This document shows positions 15,799-22,924 of a DNA stretch of 33,926 nt, one piece after another (position 1 is the first letter of the stretch; every line of letters begins with the position of its first letter). The translations under genes were made by a program, and so were the position numbers. Source of the stretch: Thiomonas sp. (lineage in GTDB: Bacteria; Pseudomonadota; Gammaproteobacteria; Burkholderiales; Burkholderiaceae_C); assembly GCA_027451915.1 (NCBI GenBank), contig DAIDHU010000186.1, positions 1-33,926 of the forward strand. Direction: 5' to 3'. The notes under the pieces were generated by a model. The model did no database searches, had not been told where the DNA came from, and saw nothing but the letters and a program-made list of their open reading frames with translations.

Positions 15799-18249
15799 AT
15801 GCCCGGGGACTTGGCGCATTCCGCGATTGTCGTGCTCGAACCCGGCCTGGCCCTGGTGTTCGCCAGCCGCGGTGCGCGTTCGCTTTTGCTGCGGGAGCCC
15901 GATAGCGTCGAGGCCGGCCCCATGTGGCTGCACGATGCCCTGGACGAGGCTTCGCGTTCTGCCCTGCGGCTTGCCCTGGCGCAGCAAGCGGGAGACGAGC
16001 CCAGGGAAGCACTCCGGCTGGCCATGCGCCCGGAGGTATGCGCCCCCTGCGGCCCCACGGTGCTGCTGGAACTGATCGAGCGCAATGCGAACGGCGCCTG
16101 GCTCGCCAGGCTGCGTGGCGCGCCGCGGCCCGGGTCGCGGGCGGCGCCTCTGGTCGAGCCCAGCCTGTTGTTCGAGAACATGAACACCGGCTTTGCCTTG
16201 CACGAAATCCTCACCGACGAGCAGGGTGCTCCCGTGGACTATCGCTTCGTCCAGGTCAATCCAGCCTACGAGGCACTGACAGGGCTGCGCGCGCAGGACC
16301 TGCTCGGGCGCCGCGTGCTGGAGATTCTTCCCGGCACGGAGTCCTTCTGGATCCAGGCCTTCGGCGAGGTGGCCCTGGGTGCGCCAGCCCGGGAACTCGA
16401 GAACTATTCCTCCGAACTCGGCCGCTGGTACCACGTGCGGGTGTTCTCGCCAAGGCGCGGCAGTTTCGCGGTGATGATCGCCGACATCACCCAGCGCAAG
16501 CAGCTGGAACTGGCGGTGCTGCAAAGCGAGCGCCTGTTCCGCACCATCTTCGAGCAGGCGCCGGCCTGTGTAGCCCTGATCCGGCGCGGGAAACTGCACA
16601 CGGTGAACTCCGCCTTCCTCGAGGCCTTCGGCTACGAGCGCGCCAGCGAACTGGAGGGGGTCGACATGCTGGGATTGCTCGACGCCGGGCAGCGAGCCGA
16701 CGTGGCCGGGCAGATGCAGGCACACTCCGACCCGAATCCCGCCGCTCCGGCGCTGCGCACCCGGGGTCTGCGGGCCGACGGCCAGGCCTTTCCCCTGCTG
16801 GTGTCCTTGCGCCAGGTGCATGTGGACGCGGACAGCGAGCCGAGCTACCTGATGATCGGCATCGATCTGTCCGAGCGCGAGCAGCACGAGCACGCGATCG
16901 ACCACCTGAGACGCCATGATGCCCTGACCGATCTGTACAACGCCCGCGCCTTCGAGGAGGCCGTGGCGCGCGCTGGCGAACGCAGCGCGGCCGAGGGCGG
17001 CTTCGCCTGCGTGGCACTTCTGGAACTCGACGGCATGGCTTCCATCAACGAGGGCCATGGTCGATCCGCGGGCGACGAGTTCCTGCGCGCCTTCGCGCGG
17101 CGCCTGCGCGCCTGCACGGATGCGCATGCCGCGCCCGCGCGCATCGAGAACGCCCGCTTCGCTGTCTTGCTGAACCTGCGACCGGCGGCGGCGGCCAGCG
17201 CGGACCAGGCGCTCGGGCTGGCGCGCGAGCAGGCCGTGGCGCTTCAGGCCGCGATCGGACATCCCCACCTTGTCGACGGCAAGCTGCTGCCCGTTCGCAC
17301 CACGCTGGGTCTGGTCGTGTTCCAGGGCTCGGAGATCCACGCGCACGAGTTGGTGCGAAGGGCGGCCATCGCCGCCCGCCACGCCCGCCAGGATTCCGTG
17401 GAGGCCATTGGGGTCTTCGAAACCTGGATGCTCGATGCCGTGGTGCGACGCCACGCCACGGAGAGTGCCCTGCGCGAAGCCATCGGAGCCGAGCAGTTCC
17501 GCCTGCACTACCAGTTGCAGTTCGACCACGAACGCCGGGTGATCGGCGCCGAGGCCCTGCTTCGCTGGCAACATCCCGAACAGGGACTGCTGGGGCCTGG
17601 ATCCTTCCTGGATCTGGCCGAGCAATGCGGGCAGATGGACGCCGTGGGTCGGTGGGTGTTGCGCCGCGCCTGCCTGGACCTTCGATCGATGATGCGCGAG
17701 GGCCTGGACGCGCACCTGCTGCCGCCCCTGTCGGTCAACGTCACCGCGAGCGAGTTCCATCGCGAGGACTTCCTGCCCAGGGTGTCGCAGATCCTGCAGA
17801 CGACCGGCGTCAAGGCCGGCTCGCTCAAGCTCGAGCTCACGGAAGGCATGCTGCTCAGCAATTCCGAGAACACGGTTCGCCGCATGACCCAGCTCAAGGA
17901 AATGGGCTTCCAGCTGTCCCTGGATGATTTCGGAACGGGCTTCTCTTCCCTGGCGTATCTGCGGCATTTCCCCTTCGACGAAATCAAGATCGACCAGGCC
18001 TTCGTGCGAGCGCTGGAGGCGGACAGGCAGACCCGCGCGATTGTCGTCGCCATCGTCAACCTGGCGGAGAAGCTCGGCTTGCGGGTCATCGCGGAAGGCG
18101 TGGAGACCGATGCGCAGTGGCAGATCCTGATGGAAAGCGGCTGCCGCAGGTTCCAGGGATTCCTGCTTGCCCGACCCCAGCCTCTGGAGGACATGCTGGA
18201 GCGACTCGGCCCGGCGAGTCGGGCGCCCGAGCTAGCCCGAGGGCGTTGA
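15799..18249 (+). CDS. c-di-GMP phosphodiesterase with PAS-PAS-degenerate GGDEF-EAL domains
   Basis: An 816-residue cytosolic protein without membrane segments. An unassigned N-terminal region (1-115) precedes PAS 1 (about 121-235, LLFENMNTGFALHEIL) and PAS 2 (242-360, LFRTIFEQAPACVALI). A GGDEF domain follows (365-545), starting DALTDLYNARAFEEAVA; its active loop reads ENARF instead of GGDEF, so cyclase activity is not expected. The EAL domain (552-805) keeps EALLRW (Glu585), NVTASEF, LELTEG (Glu682), DDFGTGFSSL (Asp709, Asp710), KIDQ (Lys730) and EGVET, so it should hydrolyse c-di-GMP. The ATG at 15799 has GGAG seven bases upstream. The degenerate GGDEF may serve as a GTP-binding or regulatory domain. 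The gene converges with the MFS gene at 18258 with only 8 bases between. Confidence 0.93.
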   Translation: MPGDLAHSAIVVLEPGLALVFASRGARSLLLREPDSVEAGPMWLHDALDEASRSALRLALAQQAGDEPREALRLAMRPEVCAPCGPTVLLELIERNANGAWLARLRGAPRPGSRAAPLVEPSLLFENMNTGFALHEILTDEQGAPVDYRFVQVNPAYEALTGLRAQDLLGRRVLEILPGTESFWIQAFGEVALGAPARELENYSSELGRWYHVRVFSPRRGSFAVMIADITQRKQLELAVLQSERLFRTIFEQAPACVALIRRGKLHTVNSAFLEAFGYERASELEGVDMLGLLDAGQRADVAGQMQAHSDPNPAAPALRTRGLRADGQAFPLLVSLRQVHVDADSEPSYLMIGIDLSEREQHEHAIDHLRRHDALTDLYNARAFEEAVARAGERSAAEGGFACVALLELDGMASINEGHGRSAGDEFLRAFARRLRACTDAHAAPARIENARFAVLLNLRPAAAASADQALGLAREQAVALQAAIGHPHLVDGKLLPVRTTLGLVVFQGSEIHAHELVRRAAIAARHARQDSVEAIGVFETWMLDAVVRRHATESALREAIGAEQFRLHYQLQFDHERRVIGAEALLRWQHPEQGLLGPGSFLDLAEQCGQMDAVGRWVLRRACLDLRSMMREGLDAHLLPPLSVNVTASEFHREDFLPRVSQILQTTGVKAGSLKLELTEGMLLSNSENTVRRMTQLKEMGFQLSLDDFGTGFSSLAYLRHFPFDEIKIDQAFVRALEADRQTRAIVVAIVNLAEKLGLRVIAEGVETDAQWQILMESGCRRFQGFLLARPQPLEDMLERLGPASRAPELARGR

Positions 18250-18257
18250 GCCGGGCC

Positions 18258-19520
18258 TCAGGGCGATTCCGGCCTCCCGCCCATGCGGCGGGGATCGGGC
18301 TCGGCGGCGACGCTGGCGCGGAATCGGGATTGGTACAGATACAGGTACGCGGCCTGGAAGCCGGCGCCCAGCAGGAACGGCGCGGCCAGCCATCCGCTGT
18401 CCATCATGAGTCCGGCAAGGAGGGGCCCGAGGGATCGGGGGACCTGGCGCGCGATGGAGCTGACCGCGCCCGCGAATCCCCTGCGATGGTTGCGTACCAG
18501 CCTGGCGGTGACCGCGGCGCGAAGTCCGTTGGTGCTGCGATTGAGGGTCTTGTGCAGCAGATAGGCGGCCATGGCCCAGGCCGGCCCGGGCGCCAGGGGC
18601 ATGAGAACCAGTGCCCCCAGCGCGGCCGCGCGTAGCGGAACGATGGCCCCCATCAATCCCAGGCGCGACGTCAAGCGCGTTCCCAGAGGCGCGCCCAGGG
18701 CGGCGGCAACGAAGCCGGCGGCCATCAAAGGGGCGATCTGGGCCGGGCCAAGGCCGAAACGCCTGGCGAACCAGTAGGAGACCAGCGGCCCGGAAAGCCC
18801 GATGCCCGCGCCTTGCAGGAGGTTCACCAGCCCCAGGTTGCGGAGATTGCGGTTTTCTCCCCGGCGCGTATCGCGCTCGAGCCGGGGCTCGATGGCTTCG
18901 CGCTCCAGACCATGCCGGTCTCGCGCCAGCGCGACACAGACCAGGCAGGCCAGGGCGAACGCGAGCGCGAGCGGAAACATGAGGGTGTAGTCGGCGGCGC
19001 TGGGCGCCGCTGCGTGACCCAGCGCCGGAAGCGCGCCCAGCGCGGCACCGACGGCCATGCCCGCGAAGCCGAAGCTGGTGTTCAGGCTGAGCAGGCGACT
19101 GAGCTGCTCGGTCCCGCGCAGTCCCTGGGTCAGCCAGGCCTGTTCGATGGATCCGAAAGGCCCGGCGGATCCGTTCGCGCCCCGCCCGAAGGCCCCGGCG
19201 ACCGCCGCCAGAGAAAGCACGGTACCGGCCGGGTGAATGCTCGCCGCGGCACAGCTCAGCACGTACAGCATCTCGTATCCGAGCAGGAAGCGCTTGCGCC
19301 CCCAGCGGTCGCTCGCCGCCGCGAGCAGGGTGAGCAGAACGGCGAAGACCAGGCCGGCGGCCAGCACGGCTCCGATGCGCACGCCATCCCATGCGCTGGC
19401 GCGCAGGAACAGGGCGAAGTCGGCGGCGAGGACCCCTTGCGCGACGCTACGGAACCAGCGGGCCGCGATCAGCAAGCGGCGATCGCGTTCAAGCGCATGC
19501 GGAGTCTGTGCTTCGGGCAT
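18258..19520 (-). CDS. MFS transporter
   Basis: A 420-residue membrane protein with about twelve hydrophobic segments. The loop 2-3 signature is AASDRWGRKRFLLGYE. The second half contains GLVNLLQGAGIGLSGPLVSYWFARRFGLG and a basic loop. No substrate signature was recognised; the general look is of a drug- or metabolite-efflux type MFS. Its start at 19520 overlaps the end of the alpha/beta hydrolase gene by 32 bases, so it is the last gene of a three-gene operon (P-loop NTPase, hydrolase, transporter). The transporter may export or import the compound handled by the other two; this is inference. Confidence 0.88.
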   Translation of the reverse strand: MPEAQTPHALERDRRLLIAARWFRSVAQGVLAADFALFLRASAWDGVRIGAVLAAGLVFAVLLTLLAAASDRWGRKRFLLGYEMLYVLSCAAASIHPAGTVLSLAAVAGAFGRGANGSAGPFGSIEQAWLTQGLRGTEQLSRLLSLNTSFGFAGMAVGAALGALPALGHAAAPSAADYTLMFPLALAFALACLVCVALARDRHGLEREAIEPRLERDTRRGENRNLRNLGLVNLLQGAGIGLSGPLVSYWFARRFGLGPAQIAPLMAAGFVAAALGAPLGTRLTSRLGLMGAIVPLRAAALGALVLMPLAPGPAWAMAAYLLHKTLNRSTNGLRAAVTARLVRNHRRGFAGAVSSIARQVPRSLGPLLAGLMMDSGWLAAPFLLGAGFQAAYLYLYQSRFRASVAAEPDPRRMGGRPESP

Positions 19521-20346
19521 GGGCTTGCGTGGCCATGATGCGCCCGCTGGAGCGGGCGCCGGTTTCGGGAAACAGGAAGTCCAGGACCTCGCCCACCAGG
19601 TCGGTGCGCCGTACGAGGCCGCCGAAGCCGTGCGCGCCGTCGGGCAGTTCGACCAGGTCCAGGCTGGCCTGCAGGCATTGGGAGCGCGCCGCCAGCTGCA
19701 TGGCCCGCACCCAGCTGCGGGCACGGTCGAGGCGGGTGCGCCCCTGGATCTGGTCAAGTCGCTCGTTGCGGCGCAGCAGCCTGCTGTGGGCGTGCTCGCG
19801 CTGCCCCACGAACACCCGCCCCGGAACGCGCAGATATCGCCAGGCTTCCAGACGCGGGAACTCCGCGGGGGCATGGCCCGTCCCCAGGGGATAGTGCAGG
19901 GTCTCGTCGGGAAAGGTGTACCAGCCGGGCGCGCTCAGGGCATAGCGCCGGACCATGTCGGGGTGGGCCATGACGAACCTGTGCACGAACTGCGCGCCGC
20001 CTGAATGGCCGAACAGGCGCAGGTCCGAGGGGTCGAAGCCATGCTCCCCGGCCAGGCCCGCGACCAGTGCGATCAAGTGCAGGTCGGCGCGCTGCCCGTG
20101 CCCTGGGCGGCCGAGGCGCTGATAGTCGGGGTAATGCTGCCCGTCGAAGCAGGGCACGAGCAGATGACAGGCGCGCTCGCGCGCCCGAGGGGCGAAAGCC
20201 TGCATCTGCTCGAGTGCATTGCGGCGCACGCCGTGGACGGCAATCAGCAGGCTCGAGCACCGGCCGAGAACCGGAGATTCCTGGAACCAGTAGCTCAAGG
20301 CACCGAAGCGTCGCGCCTCGGGCAGGGGAACGGAAGGGGTCGACAT
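19489..20346 (-). CDS. Alpha/beta hydrolase
   Basis: A 285-residue cytosolic protein without signal peptide. The oxyanion region is LLIAVHGVRRN and the nucleophile elbow is LFGHSGGAQF with Ser115. His239 in ELPDGAHGFGG closes the triad. The closest overall type is the dienelactone-hydrolase/PHB-depolymerase-like esterases, with uncertain substrate. The ATG at 20346 lies 5 bases after the P-loop gene's stop (20352), and its own end overlaps the MFS start, so the operon is tight. A longer frame extends to 21216 but its upstream part is antisense-like nonsense over the P-loop gene. Confidence 0.87.
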   Translation of the reverse strand: MSTPSVPLPEARRFGALSYWFQESPVLGRCSSLLIAVHGVRRNALEQMQAFAPRARERACHLLVPCFDGQHYPDYQRLGRPGHGQRADLHLIALVAGLAGEHGFDPSDLRLFGHSGGAQFVHRFVMAHPDMVRRYALSAPGWYTFPDETLHYPLGTGHAPAEFPRLEAWRYLRVPGRVFVGQREHAHSRLLRRNERLDQIQGRTRLDRARSWVRAMQLAARSQCLQASLDLVELPDGAHGFGGLVRRTDLVGEVLDFLFPETGARSSGRIMATQAHARSTDSACA

Positions 20347-20351
20347 GGGCG

Positions 20352-21485
20352 TCACTCGCCCTGCCGGCGCAAGCGCTCCAGAAGATCGGGCAGCCTGGGA
20401 AGCACGCCACCCAGCACGGCCGGGGTCGCGAGCTCGTCGATGGTGCAGGTCGGCACCTTCAAGGCCGCGCCGGCCTTGCGCGTGGCCAGCGGAGATGCCG
20501 TGAGAACCCCGCTGACCGCCACGACGGGAAGGCCTCGCTGTTCGAGCCAGGCGACTCCGGCAATGGCACTCATGGCATCCGGCGCGGCGAAAACCACGGC
20601 GTCGACAAGCTTGGCGAACAGGTGGCCCTGCACCAGAGCCGAGGTTTCCCGCTGCAGCAGACCATCGGCGACTTCGATGACCGCGCAGTCGACACCGGTG
20701 GACGCGAGGTGTCCCGAGAGGTCGCCCAGGATGCGCTCCACGGTCGCGCAGTCCAGGCCCGCGGTCGAGGCATGACCCATGTCGGTGAAGTCCAGCACGG
20801 GCGACGCCCCGGCGTCCTGCATGAGCCAGCGGTCTCCGCCGGCTCCTGTGCCGGTGATCTTCGCCGCCCCCACCCGCAGCCCTGAGCGCTTGAGCCCCGC
20901 GATCAGATTGGCGGCGGTGGTGGTCTTGCCGGCGTTCATGCTCGAGCCCAGCACCGCGATGCTCAGGGCGGCGCGCCCACGGGCCCCGCCCAGCGCGCCG
21001 CGGCGCAGGTTGAGCACCCCCTGGGCGTCGGCCAGCAGGCCCAGGGGAGTGATCTGCGTGGCGGGCTTGATGCTCGCGTGCCGGCTCAGGACCCTCGCGG
21101 CCACGCCTCCTCCGGCCACCAGATGGCAGGGGGAGAGATCCTCGGGAATCACCGCCTCGAACTGATCCGGCGCATAGCGCTGGCCATAGGCGACGACGAT
21201 GGTGTCGCCGGGCCATAGACGCTGCCGGCGTCCGTCGGCCGACTCCAGGTGCTGATGCATGCCCAGTTGCGTGACCTGGGCGACGACCAGGTCACCGGCA
21301 CGCGGAGCGGCCTGGACCAGGGCCAGTTCCTCCAACGCATCGAGGCCGATGCGCCGCACCGTGTAGGCCGCCTTCGCCGACCGCAGGCGCTGGGCGGCGG
21401 ATTCGACGGACATCGCGCCGCGGCGCCTGGCAATTCGCGGCGCCTGCAGCTCGCCGGCCATGTCGGGAAGAGTGACTTTTTGCAT
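20352..21485 (-). CDS. P-loop NTPase of the DUF1611 / dethiobiotin-synthetase-like class
   Basis: A 377-residue protein. The first 170 residues form a separate N-terminal domain. Walker A is GSSMNAGKTTTAANLI (Gly180-Thr188). It is followed by VGAAKITGTGAGGD, a switch-like DFTDMGHAST, and VIEVADGLLQRET. This layout resembles SIMIBI-class ligase-like NTPases (MobB, BioD) and DUF1611 proteins, some of which act in amino-acid N-acylation or activation; I cannot name the reaction. The start at 21485 has GGAGG five bases upstream. It is first in the operon with the hydrolase and MFS genes, behind a cluster of palindromes (21548-21590). Confidence 0.75.
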   Translation of the reverse strand: MQKVTLPDMAGELQAPRIARRRGAMSVESAAQRLRSAKAAYTVRRIGLDALEELALVQAAPRAGDLVVAQVTQLGMHQHLESADGRRQRLWPGDTIVVAYGQRYAPDQFEAVIPEDLSPCHLVAGGGVAARVLSRHASIKPATQITPLGLLADAQGVLNLRRGALGGARGRAALSIAVLGSSMNAGKTTTAANLIAGLKRSGLRVGAAKITGTGAGGDRWLMQDAGASPVLDFTDMGHASTAGLDCATVERILGDLSGHLASTGVDCAVIEVADGLLQRETSALVQGHLFAKLVDAVVFAAPDAMSAIAGVAWLEQRGLPVVAVSGVLTASPLATRKAGAALKVPTCTIDELATPAVLGGVLPRLPDLLERLRRQGE

Positions 21486-21547
21486 CGTGGCCTCCAGGAG
21501 GAAGGTGCATGGGACAGCACCGTATCGCGCCATGGAGCACACTTTAA

Positions 21548-21590
21548 ATGGGAAAATTTCCCATGTAATGACAATCAAATGACATTACAT
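21548..21590. promoter_or_regulatory. Two overlapping palindromes in the promoter of the P-loop operon
   Basis: Palindrome A is ATGGGAAAATTTCCCAT (21548-21564), with perfect 8-bp arms around one base. Palindrome B is ATGTAATG (21563-21570) and CATTACAT (21583-21590) with a 12-base spacer; A and B share two bases. On the minus strand, palindrome A would lie between a possible -35 (TTACAT) and -10 (TAAAGT), 16 bases apart. This placement fits repressor control. The whole 21540-21620 stretch is strikingly AT-rich for this DNA. The regulator is unknown. Confidence 0.6.
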
Positions 21591-21652
21591 TTCTTACGTT
21601 TGGTCACTTTTGTCATGTGACACCGCGCGATGCTCCGCCGGAGCGCAGGCGC

Positions 21653-22924
21653 TCAATGGGCGGCGCGCGAGCCTTCGTTCAGATCGTGGACCAGCTCGGC
21701 GGGCGCGCTGGCGCGCGCCATGGCCGGCCCCTGCCCCACCTCGCAGCCTTCCCAGCGCAGGAACTGGAGGTCGGCGTCGGAGCCCACGCCATCGGCGATG
21801 GTGAGCGCCCCCAGGGTGTGCGCCAGGGCGATCAGGGAGCGCGCCATCGCCGCGCGTTGCGGCTCGTCGGCCACGCCGTCGACGAAACACCGCGGCAATC
21901 GCAGGGACTCGAAGCCCAGGCTGTTCAGATAGGGCAGCGCGATGGTCGCGGCGCCGAAGTCGCGAAACACGAAGCCGACCCCCGCCTGGCGCAGGCGTTG
22001 CATGGCCTCGAGCAGGCTGGATTCGGCGCGCGACACCACGGCCTGGCTGAGCCCCAGATCGATTTGCAGCGAGGGGGCGCTCAGCTCGCCAAGGGCCTGC
22101 AGCAATTGCTCCAGGTACGCAGGGTCGTCGAGGAATTCCCCGATCAGGGGAAGACTCACCCGCAGCCCGCTGCCGAACTCGGCCTGCCAATGGCGCGCCC
22201 AGGACACGCCCTGCCCGAGCAGCCAGCGCATCGTGCGCACCCGCGGCGCGCCCATGCCCAGGCGGTCGGCCACCTGTTCGGTCGACAACAGACCGCGACG
22301 ACTCTTCCACTTGGCGACGAGCTCGACCCCGTGCATGCGCAAGGAATCCATCCTGAGCTGGGCCTGCGCCTGCAGCACGATGCGCCCTTCGGGCGCGGCG
22401 TCGGCCAGCTCCTCGGCCAGTTCCTGGTCGCCCTGGTCGCGCGCCCGCCCCTCGCCGTCGCTACTTCCGCCATGCCCGCTCAGCGAGCGCGCATGGCTGT
22501 AGCCGCGCAGCGCCGCGATGACGGTCGAATGCAGGCGCTGCGCGGTGATTTCGGTCTTGAGCAGGTAGCCGTTGATCTCGTAGTCGACGATCACCTCGCG
22601 CTCGGGCGCCATGCCCGGCTGGCCGGTGCGCACGACAATCTGCATATCGTGATTGCCGAGCCTGCGGCGCACGAATTCGACCAGGTGCATGCCCGCGTCG
22701 TCGGTCTCCATCACCACGTCGAGCAGCAGCAGCGCGATGTCCGGGTGGCGCCCCAGCAATTCACGCGCCTGCGCGGCCGAGGCCGCGCTCAGCAGGTCCA
22801 CCGCCGCTCCCTCGAAGCGCAGGCCGCGCAGGATCAGTTGCGAAACCTCGTGCACCGCCGGCTCGTCGTCGACCAGCAGCACCTTCCACGGCGCGCAGGC
22901 CGCCATCGTCACCTCAGGCTGCAT
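21653..22924 (-). CDS. Response regulator: REC domain plus degenerate EAL domain
   Basis: A 423-residue cytosolic protein. The receiver domain (12-140) has the acidic pair Asp19-Asp20, phospho-acceptor Asp69 (LLLLDVVMETD), Thr100 (VVRTGQPG) and Lys123 (YLLKTEIT), all intact. An Asp/Gly-rich linker leads to an EAL-like domain (175-410). There EALLRW reads ELVAKW, the Asn and Glu metal-ligand motifs are lost, DDFG reads RDFG, the catalytic Lys reads Arg (SLRLP) and EGVET reads DGVGS. It should therefore not hydrolyse c-di-GMP, and is more likely a binding or protein-interaction output. The ATG at 22924 has GGGAGG eight bases upstream and overlaps the kinase gene stop by 11 bases. It is the evident phosphotransfer partner of that kinase. 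Confidence 0.88.
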   Translation of the reverse strand: MQPEVTMAACAPWKVLLVDDEPAVHEVSQLILRGLRFEGAAVDLLSAASAAQARELLGRHPDIALLLLDVVMETDDAGMHLVEFVRRRLGNHDMQIVVRTGQPGMAPEREVIVDYEINGYLLKTEITAQRLHSTVIAALRGYSHARSLSGHGGSSDGEGRARDQGDQELAEELADAAPEGRIVLQAQAQLRMDSLRMHGVELVAKWKSRRGLLSTEQVADRLGMGAPRVRTMRWLLGQGVSWARHWQAEFGSGLRVSLPLIGEFLDDPAYLEQLLQALGELSAPSLQIDLGLSQAVVSRAESSLLEAMQRLRQAGVGFVFRDFGAATIALPYLNSLGFESLRLPRCFVDGVADEPQRAAMARSLIALAHTLGALTIADGVGSDADLQFLRWEGCEVGQGPAMARASAPAELVHDLNEGSRAAH

